Below are positions 8,789 through 17,419 of a stretch of DNA of 64,000 nucleotides, one piece after another. Numbering within the stretch: position 1 is the stretch's first letter; every line of letters starts with the position of its first letter. Source of the DNA: Kitasatospora sp. MAA4 (GTDB taxonomy: Bacteria > Actinomycetota > Actinomycetes > Streptomycetales > Streptomycetaceae); the NCBI RefSeq assembly GCF_029893355.1, contig NZ_JARZAI010000013.1:170845-234844 (forward strand). Direction: 5' to 3'. The notes under the pieces are model-generated. The model made no database searches. It saw nothing but the letters and a program-made list of their open reading frames with translations, and had not been told where the DNA came from. A program made the translations under genes and the position numbers.

Positions 8789-10411
8789 CTACTTCTTCGA
8801 ACGCGCCTTGAACGCGGCCTTGCGGGCCTCCTTGGCCACCTGCCGGTCCAGGTGCAGCTCGCCGACCGCCTCCAGCACGTCGGCGGTGTACGGGTGGTCC
8901 ACCCGCCACAGCTCGCCGAAGAAGCTCGCCGGGTTGTCCGTCACCGGCAGCCCGCCGATCAGCTCGCGCAGCAGCTCGGCGTCGCCCTCGTTGTCCAGCA
9001 GCTGGGCGGCGAAGGTGTCGACCATGGTCCACAGCACCATCTGCCGCTCGGGCGCCTGGATGTCGGTGCGGCCCTGTGACACCAGCCAGGCCCGGGCCCC
9101 GCCGCCCAGCTCCGGGTCCTCCAGCACCTCGCGCACGGCGGGCTCGGCCGGCTCGCCCAGCTCGCTGAGCGCCAGCTGGCAGAGCATCCGGCGCAGCGGG
9201 GCGATCCGGTCGGCGCCGCGGGCCGCGTCCAGCAGCTCACGGGCGGCGGCCAGCGGCTCGCGCCCCTCCAGCCAGACCCGGATCTCCTGCTCGGGCAGCA
9301 CGTTGGCAGCCTCGGCGACGCCCTGCAGCAGCGCCGCCGCGTCGCCCTGGGCGAGCTCGCCCACCAGCGGCGCGTCGTAGCCCTCCTCCAGCAGCCACTG
9401 GCGGATGCCGTACTGGCCGAGCGGGGTCAGCCGGACCAGGCCGAAGCGGGCCGCCTCCTCGTCGTCCAGCGGCGCCGACGGGTCGGGCAGTTCGGCGCCC
9501 TCGCCGTCCTCGTCCTCGTCGAAGAGCTCCGGGTCGATCGGCTGGTAGTCCAGCAGGCCGATCTCGGCGAGGTCGGCGAGCATCGGGTCCAGCGCGACCA
9601 TCACGTCGGTGATGTCGCCGAGCATATCCTCGTCCGGCTCCTCGCCGTCCGGCACCACCAGCAGCGCGGCCAGCACGCCCAGCGGCATGGTCTCCTGGCC
9701 GGGCTCGGCGAACGCGGTGGCCTCGTAGAGCACCTGGAGGGCCTCGTCCAGCAGCTCGGCCGCCTCCTCCTGGACCTCCTCGTACTGGGCCAGCAGCTCC
9801 TCGGCCCGCGCCTCGTCGGCGTCCTCGCCGGCGTCGGGCTCGGCATCCAGCGGCTCGATCTCGACGGCCAGCTCAGCGACCACGTCGGCGGCGGTCAGCC
9901 AGAGTTCCAGGACGGACTCCGGGTCCCCCGCCTCGATCGGCGCCAGCTCGTCGCTGGGCGCGGCGACCCGGCGGCCGTCCTCGCCGGTGGCCAGCAGCAC
10001 CAACTCCAGGTCGCTGGCGAGCGACCAGGCGCGCATCGCCTCCAGTACGTCCTCCTCGGCGACCTCGCCCTCGGCCGGGGCCAGGCCCAGGTGGCGGGCG
10101 GCCTCCTCGCGGTCGGCGTCCAGCAGGTCGCCGAGCTCGTCCACCGGGCGCTGCGGCGCGCTCCAGCGGGCCAGCCGGACGGCGCGCTGCACGAGCGGCA
10201 CGGCGAGGGCGGCGGCGGCGAGTTCGGCCTCCGGCAGCAGCCGGACCGGCGGAACCAGGACGGCGGCGTCCTCCTGGTCCTCCTCCTCGGAGCCGTGCGC
10301 ACCGTAGAGGTCGGCCAGGTCGAAGTCCGCGGGCAGCAGACTCTCGGCCGGCAGCGCCCCCGGTCCGGTCGCCGACGGGTTGTCAGTGTTCTTGCGGCGT
10401 CGTCCGGCCAT
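8789..10411 (-). CDS. Large acidic conserved hypothetical protein
   Basis: A 540-residue soluble protein rich in Ala, Leu, Glu and Asp, with no recognised catalytic motif. It has a basic N-terminus (MAGRRRKNTDN), helical repeats throughout, several runs of acidic residues (for example 'EEEDQED' and 'DEDEDGEG'), and a short basic tail (KARSKK). A segment near residues 325-345 ('GLVRLTPLGQYGIRQWLLEEGY') resembles a winged-helix module seen in some actinobacterial proteins. Homologues with this layout are, to my recollection, widespread in streptomycetes without known function. Start ATG at 10411 with GGAGAT about 9 nt upstream. Confidence 0.75.
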   Translation of the reverse strand: MAGRRRKNTDNPSATGPGALPAESLLPADFDLADLYGAHGSEEEDQEDAAVLVPPVRLLPEAELAAAALAVPLVQRAVRLARWSAPQRPVDELGDLLDADREEAARHLGLAPAEGEVAEEDVLEAMRAWSLASDLELVLLATGEDGRRVAAPSDELAPIEAGDPESVLELWLTAADVVAELAVEIEPLDAEPDAGEDADEARAEELLAQYEEVQEEAAELLDEALQVLYEATAFAEPGQETMPLGVLAALLVVPDGEEPDEDMLGDITDVMVALDPMLADLAEIGLLDYQPIDPELFDEDEDGEGAELPDPSAPLDDEEAARFGLVRLTPLGQYGIRQWLLEEGYDAPLVGELAQGDAAALLQGVAEAANVLPEQEIRVWLEGREPLAAARELLDAARGADRIAPLRRMLCQLALSELGEPAEPAVREVLEDPELGGGARAWLVSQGRTDIQAPERQMVLWTMVDTFAAQLLDNEGDAELLRELIGGLPVTDNPASFFGELWRVDHPYTADVLEAVGELHLDRQVAKEARKAAFKARSKK

Positions 10412-10754
10412 GGTGGCGCGATCTCCTAGCGAAGCTGAGCGAGCTGAGCGTGATCAGAGCGGTCTGCACTGCGATCAGCGTATCGGCCGCGGGCCCGACG
10501 GCGCCCATCCTGCCGGGGGCGCGCGCCACTCGTGCGCGCCGTGTGCACACCACCACGTATCCTTCCTCTCGGCTCCCTGCACCACACGCTGCGGAACCGA
10601 TCCGGGCACCCTCGCCCACTCAGCCAGCACACCTGCCCCACCTCGGACTCCTCCCGCACCACGGCCACCACCCTGCGCCACCGGACGGGCACGTCGACAG
10701 ACCCATCGGTCCCGGTCGGCCCGAGGCGGTGCCCGGCCACAGGAGACCCCTGCC
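10412..10754. other. Divergent intergenic region, 343 bp
   Basis: This lies between the start of the acidic hypothetical gene (minus) and the MFS transporter gene (plus), so it must carry both promoters. I could not identify a convincing -35/-10 pair, operator or RNA structure. The plus-strand ribosome site AGGAGA is at 10741-10746. Confidence 0.5.
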
Positions 10755-12080
10755 ATGGCGGACCTCTCCCCTGCCGGTTCCGGCCTGCCCACAGCGCAGT
10801 CGCCCGGTACCCGGCTCTCGGAGGCCCTGCACACCCTGGAGCTCGCCCCGCGAACCCAGCTCCAGCTCGCCGCGCTCAGCCGCTGGAACGCGATGCGCGG
10901 CATCCGCGTCGGCCTCTGCGCCGCCGCGCTGCTCCTGCTCCTGATCGGGGCCAACCTCGCCACCCCGGTCTACCCGCTGCTCCAGGCCCAGCTCGGCCTG
11001 ACCGCCTTCGACACCACGCTGCTCTTCACCGTGTACATCTTCGCGCTGGTGCCGGTGCTGGCCGCCGTCGGGCACTGGTCCGACCTGCTCGGCCGGCGCG
11101 CGCTGATCCTGCCCGCCGTCGCCCTCGCGGCCAGCGGCGACGCGATCTTCGCCACCGCGAACAGCTTCGGCCAGCTGGCCGCCGGACGGGCCGTCCAGGG
11201 CATAGCCGTGGCGCTGGCCACCGGCGCCGCCGGGGCCGCGCTCGGCGACCTGCTGCCCGACCGGCCCACCCTGGCCGCCAAGCTCACGCTGGCCTGCTCG
11301 GCGGGCGGGGTCGCGCTCGGCCCGATCGTCGGCGCCTCGCTGGCCGGCGGCGCGCACCCGCTGCTGACCCCGTTCCTCGCGCACGCGGTGGCCCTGCTGG
11401 TGCTCTGCGTCCCGCTCTCCCTGGTGCACCCCCGGATGCCCGGTGCCCGCCGCCCGGCCACCGCGCCGCCGCGCGTCACCGCCCCCGTCCACCTGCGGCC
11501 GCGCCGCCTGGCGCTGCCCGCGCAGGGCCGCCGGGAGTTCCTGCTCGCGGCGGGCACCGGATTCATCTCGTACGCGGTCTTCGGCGTCTTCCTGAGCCTG
11601 GCACCGGCCTTCTCCGCCGGTCTGCTGCACACCCACTCACGGATGGTCGGCGCGGTCGTCGCCGCCCTGCTGCTGGGCTCCTCGGCCGTCGCCCAGCTGC
11701 TCGTCCCGCCCACCCGGGACCGCCGACTGGTGGCCCTGGGCATGACCGGACTGGCGCTGGGCCTCGCCCTGGTCGTGGTCGCGCAGTACGCACAGGTGCC
11801 GGCCCTGCTCTTCGCCGGCAGCGTCATCGGCGGCGCCTGCCAGGGCGTGGCGTTCCGCTCGCTCTTCACCACCGCCGTCGCCGCGATGGACCCGTCCCGC
11901 CGCAGCAGCGAGATGAGCGCCCTGTGGGTGATCGTCTACATGGGCAGCTCGCTCCCCATCGTCGCCGTCGGCGCCCTGTCGCGGACCTACGGCCTGCTCC
12001 CGGCCGTCAGCGGCTTCGCCGTGCTGGCCGCCACGGCCTGCCTGGGCCTGGCGGGGGCGGTGCTACGAAGGCGGAGTTAG
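10755..12080 (+). CDS. MFS transporter
   Basis: A 441-residue major facilitator superfamily permease with about twelve hydrophobic helices. A cytoplasmic N-terminal extension of about 50 residues precedes the first helix. The loop 2-3 motif appears as 'GHWSDLLGRRALIL', and motif C-like glycines occur in 'GGVALGPIVGASLAG', pointing to the drug:H+ antiporter group. The transported substrate is unknown. Start ATG at 10755 with AGGAGA 9 nt upstream. The stop codon overlaps the stop of the convergent Uma2-type gene by 3 bp. Confidence 0.9.
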   Translation: MADLSPAGSGLPTAQSPGTRLSEALHTLELAPRTQLQLAALSRWNAMRGIRVGLCAAALLLLLIGANLATPVYPLLQAQLGLTAFDTTLLFTVYIFALVPVLAAVGHWSDLLGRRALILPAVALAASGDAIFATANSFGQLAAGRAVQGIAVALATGAAGAALGDLLPDRPTLAAKLTLACSAGGVALGPIVGASLAGGAHPLLTPFLAHAVALLVLCVPLSLVHPRMPGARRPATAPPRVTAPVHLRPRRLALPAQGRREFLLAAGTGFISYAVFGVFLSLAPAFSAGLLHTHSRMVGAVVAALLLGSSAVAQLLVPPTRDRRLVALGMTGLALGLALVVVAQYAQVPALLFAGSVIGGACQGVAFRSLFTTAVAAMDPSRRSSEMSALWVIVYMGSSLPIVAVGALSRTYGLLPAVSGFAVLAATACLGLAGAVLRRRS

Positions 12081-12736
12081 TCGGACCAGGGGCGCCAGAG
12101 CTCGGTGGAGATCTCGACGCCGAACGGCTCCGGCAACGCTACGACGTCGCCGAACTTCCAGGCGCTGAGCGTCCGGTAGGTACCGGCCAGGTGGTCCGGC
12201 TCACCGAACAGGGTGACGCCGGGCCGCCCCGGATCCCGGTCCACCAGCAGGTGGTAGGGAACCCGTGCGCGCGCGTAGCCGCTCCACTTGGTGGCCTGCT
12301 GACGACGACCGAAGACCGGCTCGCGGTCGTTCTGAGCGTTGGACTTCGAGGTCACCTCGACGACCAGGTCCAGCTGATGGGGGTACAGGTGGAGCGCCTC
12401 GGCCGCACGGCTCCGGGCCGCGGTTTCGACAGGCAGCACGACCAGGTCCGGGATGTACCCGTCACCGATCTCGACGACGTCGAGGTTGATCGCCTGCACC
12501 GCCTGCCAGGAGAAGCCAGGGTCCCTGAACCTGGCATAGGCGAACGCCTCCGCGATGTCGGTCAGAATCGCGGCATGCGGAAACACCGGTGCAGGTGACA
12601 CGACGAACTCCCCTCCGACCACCTCGACCCGCGTACCGTCGTCCGGGAGCCGCAGGTACTCGGCGAGCTCTCCCCGGGCCCACATGGCGTACGGCGAGTC
12701 GGGCAGTGTCCACTGTCCGAAAGCAACCACAGACAT
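12077..12736 (-). CDS. Uma2-family (DUF820) putative PD-(D/E)XK nuclease fold protein
   Basis: A 219-residue member of the Uma2/DUF820 family, predicted restriction-endonuclease-like proteins that occur in many paralogues in streptomycetes and cyanobacteria. Recognisable parts are 'DDGTRVEVVGGEFVVSPAP' (about 33-51), 'PDLVVLP' (about 105-111) and the catalytic-like 'LDLVVEVTSKSN' (about 129-140, E-x-x-S-K). No partner gene suggests a restriction system, and the biological role is unknown. The ATG at 12736 has GAAGGAG 7 nt upstream. Confidence 0.85.
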   Translation of the reverse strand: MSVVAFGQWTLPDSPYAMWARGELAEYLRLPDDGTRVEVVGGEFVVSPAPVFPHAAILTDIAEAFAYARFRDPGFSWQAVQAINLDVVEIGDGYIPDLVVLPVETAARSRAAEALHLYPHQLDLVVEVTSKSNAQNDREPVFGRRQQATKWSGYARARVPYHLLVDRDPGRPGVTLFGEPDHLAGTYRTLSAWKFGDVVALPEPFGVEISTELWRPWSD

Positions 12737-12791
12737 CTCGGCACTCCTTCCACGGTCGCGGGACCAGCTTGGCCCAGGGTAGGCACATACA

Positions 12792-12842
12792 CCGCTGCCG
12801 CGTGGATCATTCCCCCGAAGGAGTGGATCCACGCGGCAGCGG
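12792..12842 (-). terminator. Strong stem-loop ending the suf operon
   Basis: A 17-bp perfect inverted repeat (12792-12808 against 12826-12842) with a 17-nt loop starts 18 bp after the last suf gene on the minus strand. It also lies upstream of the Uma2 gene, separating it from suf transcription. Confidence 0.8.
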
Positions 12843-12860
12843 GTAACGCTCAGCGCCGAC

Positions 12861-13274
12861 TCAGACGTTGAAGCCCAGGGCGCGCAGCTGGTCGCGGCCG
12901 TCGTCGGTGATCTTGTCCGGGCCCCACGGCGGCATCCAGACCCAGTTGATCCGCAGATCCTGGACGAGGCCCTCGGTGGCGGTCTTGGCCTGGTCCTCGA
13001 TCACGTCGGTCAGCGGGCAGGCCGCCGAGGTGAGGGTCATGTCGATGGTGGCCACGTCGGACTCGTCGATGTGGATGCCATAGATCAGACCCAGGTTGAC
13101 CACGTCGATGCCCAGCTCGGGGTCGACGACGTCCATCAGGGCCTCGGTGAGGTCCTCGACGGAGACGGTGCCGGCCGTGGTGCCGACGATGACGGTCGGT
13201 CCCTCGGACGCGACGGCCGGCGTTTCGGCTTCGGAGCCGGTGTCCGTTCCGGCGTCGGTTTCGGTGTCGCTCAT
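12861..13274 (-). CDS. sufT: SufT-like metal-sulfur cluster biosynthetic protein (DUF59/MIP18)
   Basis: A 137-residue DUF59 protein. After an acidic, low-complexity N-terminus of about 30 residues, the MIP18 core carries 'DVVDPELGIDVVNLGLIYGI' (about 48-67), 'DMTLTSAACPLTDVIEDQ' with the conserved Cys, and 'WMPPWGPDKIT' near the end. SufT proteins help mature [4Fe-4S] proteins with the SUF system. It is the last gene of the suf operon, 19 bp after sufU. Start ATG at 13274 with AGAGGAA upstream. Confidence 0.92.
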   Translation of the reverse strand: MSDTETDAGTDTGSEAETPAVASEGPTVIVGTTAGTVSVEDLTEALMDVVDPELGIDVVNLGLIYGIHIDESDVATIDMTLTSAACPLTDVIEDQAKTATEGLVQDLRINWVWMPPWGPDKITDDGRDQLRALGFNV

Positions 13275-13293
13275 GTGTGGGTTCCTCTTGGTT

Positions 13294-13746
13294 TCAGTCG
13301 TTGACGACCGGCTGGCCGGCGAGCGCCTTGGCGGTGGCGTCCTTCCAGGCCATCCAGCTCAGCAGTGCGCACTTCACTCGGGCCGGGTACTTGGAGACGC
13401 CGGCGAACGCGACGGCGTCCTCCAGGAGTTCCTCGTCGCCCTCGCCCTGGCCCTTGCTCTGCATCAGCTCCAGGAACGCCTCCTGGATGGCCTGCCCGTC
13501 GCCGACCGTCCGGCCGACCACCAGCTCGTTCAGCACCGAGGCGCTGGCCTGGCTGATCGAGCAGCCCTGTGACTCGTAGCTGATGTCCGCGACGACCGCG
13601 CCGTCCAGCCGTACCCGCAGTGTGATCTCGTCGCCGCAGGTCGGGTTGACGTGGTGCACCTCGGCGTCACCGTCCCGCAGCCCCTTGCCGTGGGGGTTGC
13701 GGTAGTGGTCCAGGATGATCTCCTGGTACATGGAGTCGAGCTTCAT
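13294..13746 (-). CDS. sufU: SufU iron-sulfur assembly / zinc-dependent sulfurtransferase
   Basis: A 150-residue SufU. In Gram-positive SUF systems SufU accepts sulfur from the SufS cysteine desulfurase and passes it to SufBCD. Three conserved cysteines are visible: Cys37 in 'NPTCGD', Cys62 in 'QGCSIS' and one in 'RVKCALLSW' near 128, together with Asp39 of the zinc site. The insertion between the second and third Cys ('QSKGQGEGDEE') distinguishes it from IscU. The start lies 15 bp from the sufS stop. Confidence 0.95.
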   Translation of the reverse strand: MKLDSMYQEIILDHYRNPHGKGLRDGDAEVHHVNPTCGDEITLRVRLDGAVVADISYESQGCSISQASASVLNELVVGRTVGDGQAIQEAFLELMQSKGQGEGDEELLEDAVAFAGVSKYPARVKCALLSWMAWKDATAKALAGQPVVND

Positions 13747-13761
13747 GCTTCAGGCACCGCC

Positions 13762-15042
13762 TCAGCCGAAGAAGTTGCGGACGTGGTGCAGGCCGTCGAT
13801 CAGCTGGTCGACCTCGGCCTGCGTGTTGTACAGGTAGAACGACGCCCGGGTGGTCGCCGGAATTCCGTACCGCAGGCAGACCGGCCGCGCGCAGTGGTGG
13901 CCGACGCGCACCGCGATGCCCTGCTCGTCGAGCACCTGGCCGACGTCGTGCGGGTGGATGTCGCCCAGCACGAAGGAGATCGCCGCACCGCGGTCGACGG
14001 CCGTGCGCGGGCCGATGATCCGCAGGTCGGGGACCTCCTGCAGGCGCGCCACCGCGTACTCGGTGATGGCGTGCTCGTGCGCGGCGATCTTGTCCATGCC
14101 GATGTTCGCCAGGTAGTCGATGGCCGCGCCGAGTCCGACCGCCTGGGCGATCGGCGGGGTGCCGGCCTCGAACTTGTGCGGCGCCGGGGCGTAGGTGGAG
14201 GAGCCCATCGTGACGGTCTCGATCATCTCGCCGCCGCCCAGGAACGGCGGGAGGTCCTCCAGCAGCTCCTGACGGCCCCACAGCACGCCGATCCCCGTGG
14301 GGGCCAGCATCTTGTGGCCGGTGAAGGCGACGAAGTCGGCCTCCAGCGCCTGGACGTCCAGCACCATGTGCGGGGCGGCCTGCGAGGCGTCGATCAGCAC
14401 CAGCGCGCCGACGTCCTGCGCGCGGCGGACGATCGTCTCGACCGGGTTGACCGTGCCCAGCAGGTTGGAGACCAGCGTGAAGGAGACGATCTTCGTCTTC
14501 TCGGTGATCAGCTCGTTGATGTTGCTCAGGTCCAGCCGGCCGTCGTCGGTCAGGCCGAACCACTTCAGCTTCGCGCCGGTGCGCTGCGAGAGCAGCTGCC
14601 ACGGGACGATGTTGGAGTGGTGCTCCATCTCGGTGATGACGATCTCGGCGTCGGCGTCCACCCGGTAGGGCTCGTCGGCCCAACCGAGCATGTTGGCCAC
14701 CAGGTTGAGCGACTCCGAGGCGTTCTTCGTGAAGATCACCTCGTCCCGGCTCGGCGCGTTGATGAAGGCCGCGACCTTGTCGCGAGCACCCTCGTACAGC
14801 GCCGTGGCCTCCTCGGCCAGGACGTGGACGCCACGGTGCACATTGGCGTTGTGCTGCTCGTAGTAGGCGTTCAGCGCGTCCAGCACCTGACGGGGCTTCT
14901 GCGAAGTCGCCGCGTTGTCCAGGTAGACCAGGGGCTTGCCGTCGTGCAGCACGCGCTGCAGGATCGGGAAGTCCTTCCGGATCGCGTCGGTGTCGAGGAG
15001 ACCGGTCAGCGCTGTGAACGCCGAGCCAGAAGTGGTTGTCAC
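13762..15042 (-). CDS. sufS: SufS group II cysteine desulfurase
   Basis: A 426-residue pyridoxal-phosphate enzyme that removes sulfur from cysteine as an enzyme-bound persulfide. Lys244 in 'FTGHKMLAP' should bind PLP, His141 and His142 in 'TEMEHHSN' lie over the cofactor, and Cys384 in 'VGHHCARP' is the persulfide-forming residue. Length fits group II. The GTG start overlaps the sufC stop by 4 bp (GTGA), so translation is coupled. Confidence 0.96.
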   Translation of the reverse strand: MTTTSGSAFTALTGLLDTDAIRKDFPILQRVLHDGKPLVYLDNAATSQKPRQVLDALNAYYEQHNANVHRGVHVLAEEATALYEGARDKVAAFINAPSRDEVIFTKNASESLNLVANMLGWADEPYRVDADAEIVITEMEHHSNIVPWQLLSQRTGAKLKWFGLTDDGRLDLSNINELITEKTKIVSFTLVSNLLGTVNPVETIVRRAQDVGALVLIDASQAAPHMVLDVQALEADFVAFTGHKMLAPTGIGVLWGRQELLEDLPPFLGGGEMIETVTMGSSTYAPAPHKFEAGTPPIAQAVGLGAAIDYLANIGMDKIAAHEHAITEYAVARLQEVPDLRIIGPRTAVDRGAAISFVLGDIHPHDVGQVLDEQGIAVRVGHHCARPVCLRYGIPATTRASFYLYNTQAEVDQLIDGLHHVRNFFG

Positions 15043-15803
15043 TCGGAAGCGCCGCCCTTCACGTAAGACTCGTAGCCCTCGTTCTCCAGCTTGTCCGCGA
15101 GCTCGGCGCCGCCGGACTCCACGATGCGACCGGCCGAGAACACGTGCACGTAGTCGGGCTTGATGTACTTCAGGATGCGCGTGTAGTGGGTCACCAGCAG
15201 GGTGCCGACCTCGCCGCTGGCGGCGACCCGGTTGATGCCCTCGGAGACCTGGCGCAGCGCGTCGACGTCCAGACCGGAGTCGGTCTCGTCGAGGATCGCG
15301 ATCTTCGGCTTGAGGAGCTCCAGCTGGAGGATCTCGTGGCGCTTCTTCTCGCCGCCGGAGAAGCCCTCGTTGACGTTGCGCTCGGCGAAGGCCGGGTCCA
15401 TGTGCAGGGCCGCCATCGCCTCCTTGACCTCCTTGACCCAGAGCCGCAGCTTCGGGGCCTCGCCGCGCACGGCCGTGGCCGCGGTGCGCAGGAAGTTGGA
15501 GACCGAGACGCCGGGGACCTCGACCGGGTACTGCATGGCGAGGAAGACGCCGGCGCGGGCGCGCTCGTCGACGGACATCGCCAGGACGTCCTCGCCGTCC
15601 AGCAGCACCTGGCCGCTGGTGACGTTGTACTTGGGGTGGCCCGCCAGCGAGTACGCCAGGGTCGACTTGCCGGAGCCGTTCGGGCCCATGATGGCGTGCG
15701 TCTCGCCCTGCTTGACGGTCAGATCGACGCCGCGCAGGATCTCGCGGGGACCGCCCTCGGCGTTGACGGAGACGTGCAGGTCACGAATTTCAAGGGTTGC
15801 CAT
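15039..15803 (-). CDS. sufC: SufC Fe-S assembly ATPase
   Basis: A 254-residue ABC-type ATPase of the SufBCD scaffold. The Walker A motif 'GPNGSGKST' is near residue 38, the signature 'FSGGEKKRHE' near 149, and Walker B 'IAILDETDSGLD' near 172, where 'DETDSGLD' is typical for SufC. It dimerises on SufB-SufD during cluster assembly in the cytoplasm. It begins 6 bp after the Rieske ferredoxin gene stop. Confidence 0.97.
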   Translation of the reverse strand: MATLEIRDLHVSVNAEGGPREILRGVDLTVKQGETHAIMGPNGSGKSTLAYSLAGHPKYNVTSGQVLLDGEDVLAMSVDERARAGVFLAMQYPVEVPGVSVSNFLRTAATAVRGEAPKLRLWVKEVKEAMAALHMDPAFAERNVNEGFSGGEKKRHEILQLELLKPKIAILDETDSGLDVDALRQVSEGINRVAASGEVGTLLVTHYTRILKYIKPDYVHVFSAGRIVESGGAELADKLENEGYESYVKGGASE

Positions 15804-15809
15804 GGGGAC

Positions 15810-16127
15810 TCAGGACTCCTGGGTGACGGAGACGAGCACATCGTCCCCTTCGATCTTGACGGGGTAAACGGGGACCGGCCGGGTGGCGGGCAGTCCCGAC
15901 GGCTTGCCGGTCCGCAGGTCGAAGCTGGAGCCGTGCAGCCAGCACTCGATCATGCAGTCCTCGACCTCGCCCTCGGACAGCGAGACGTTCGCGTGCGAGC
16001 AGATGTCGTTGATCGCGAACACCTCGCCCTCGGTGCGGACGACCGAGACCGGCACCCCGTCGAGCTCGACGCGCTTGGGGGTGTCCTCGGCCAGGTCGCT
16101 CAGCGAGCAGACGCGCAGGAATGCCAT
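15810..16127 (-). CDS. Rieske-type ferredoxin of the suf operon
   Basis: A 105-residue soluble Rieske [2Fe-2S] protein. Cluster ligands are Cys43 and His45 (CSH) and Cys62 and His65 (CWLH). Unlike bc1 Rieske proteins it lacks the extra disulfide cysteines, so it resembles dioxygenase ferredoxins. It sits between sufD and sufC, an arrangement common in actinobacterial suf operons, and may supply electrons for assembly; that role is inferred from position. The start overlaps the sufD stop by one base (TGATG). Confidence 0.94.
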   Translation of the reverse strand: MAFLRVCSLSDLAEDTPKRVELDGVPVSVVRTEGEVFAINDICSHANVSLSEGEVEDCMIECWLHGSSFDLRTGKPSGLPATRPVPVYPVKIEGDDVLVSVTQES

Positions 16128-17365
16128 CAGACGTTGGCTTCCAGCTCGGCTTCGATCTTCTCCATCAGGTGGTCGTGCAGCTCGGGGACCCCGATCTGCT
16201 GGACCAGCTCGGCGAAGAAGCCGCGGACCACCAGGCGCCGCGCCTCGTCCTGCGGGATCCCGCGGGACTGCAGGTAGAAGAGCTGCTCGTCGTCGAAGCG
16301 GCCGGTCGCCGAGGCGTGCCCGGCACCGACGATCTCGCCGGTCTCGATCTCCAGGTTCGGGATCGAGTCGACCCGGGCGCCGTCGGTGAGCACCAGGTTG
16401 CGGTTGTGCTCGTAGGTGTCGGTGCCCTCGGCGGCGGCGCGGATCAGCACGTCGCCGACCCAGACCGCGTGCGCGTCCTTGCCCTGCAGGGCGCCCTTGT
16501 AGACCACGTTGGACCGGCAGTGCGGCATGTCGTGGTCGATCACCAGGCGGTGCTCCAGGTGCTGGCCGGCGTCCGCGAAGTAGAGGCCGAACAGCTCGGC
16601 CTCGCCGCCGGGGGCCGCGTAGGTGACCCGCGGGTGGATCCGGACCAGGTCGCCGCCGAAGGTGACGACCACGGACTTGAGCGAGGCGTCCCGGCCGATC
16701 AGCGCGGTCTGCTGGACGGCGTGCACCGCGTCGCGGTCCCAGTCCTGGATGGAGACGAAGGTGAGCTTCGCGCCGTCGCCGACCAGCAGTTCGACGTTGG
16801 CGGCGCGGGTGCCGGTGCCGGTGTGGTTGATCACCACGACGGCCTCGGCGAACGGCTTGACGTCGATCACCACGTGGGCGAAGCGGGTGCCGCCCTCGCC
16901 GTGCACGTCCACCTTGACCGGCTCGGTGAGCACGGCGTCCTTCGGAACGGTGATGACCAGCGCCTGCTGGAAGGCGCTGTACGCCTGCGCGGCGACCCGG
17001 TCGACCGGCTTGCCGGCCTTGCCGAGCCGGGCGTCCTCGCGGCCGACGGTCTCGGCGGTGACGCCGTCGGGCAGGCTCAGTTCGAGCTTGTCCTCACCGG
17101 TCGCGGCGGCTGCGGCGGTGCCGTCGTGCAGACCGGCGAGGCGGTGCATCGGCGTGAACCGCCAGTCCTCCTCGCGGCCGGTCGGCACCGGGAAGTCGTT
17201 CACGTCGTACGAGGGCTTGACCGCGACGCGGGCGTCGATCGGCTGCTGCACGGTGGCCCGGCCGGTGCCGGGGCCGGCCAGCTGCGCGCCAGCGCCGGCC
17301 GTGCCGACCTCGATCGAGCCGGCCGTCGTGGAGCCGGTGCCAGTGGGGGTGTTGACGTCAGCCAT
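16127..17365 (-). CDS. sufD: SufD Fe-S cluster assembly protein
   Basis: A 412-residue SufD, partner of SufB and SufC in the scaffold complex. The first 60 residues are variable (Gly/Thr-rich). The C-terminal half carries the SufB/D core with 'YKGALQGKDAHAVW', 'YEHNRNLVL', 'PNLEIETGEIVGAGHASATGRF' and 'FYLQSRGI'; the late 'HASATG' holds the conserved His. Start ATG at 17365, 54 bp after sufB. Confidence 0.95.
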   Translation of the reverse strand: MADVNTPTGTGSTTAGSIEVGTAGAGAQLAGPGTGRATVQQPIDARVAVKPSYDVNDFPVPTGREEDWRFTPMHRLAGLHDGTAAAAATGEDKLELSLPDGVTAETVGREDARLGKAGKPVDRVAAQAYSAFQQALVITVPKDAVLTEPVKVDVHGEGGTRFAHVVIDVKPFAEAVVVINHTGTGTRAANVELLVGDGAKLTFVSIQDWDRDAVHAVQQTALIGRDASLKSVVVTFGGDLVRIHPRVTYAAPGGEAELFGLYFADAGQHLEHRLVIDHDMPHCRSNVVYKGALQGKDAHAVWVGDVLIRAAAEGTDTYEHNRNLVLTDGARVDSIPNLEIETGEIVGAGHASATGRFDDEQLFYLQSRGIPQDEARRLVVRGFFAELVQQIGVPELHDHLMEKIEAELEANV

Positions 17366-17419
17366 GGCTGTCGTAGTGCTCTCTTCCTAAAGTTCCGGAC
17401 TGGACTGCGTGCGGCTGGA

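Noticed and set aside
12077..12736. Restriction-modification system around the Uma2 gene
   Set aside because: There is no methyltransferase or specificity gene nearby. Uma2 proteins occur as isolated paralogues in streptomycetes.
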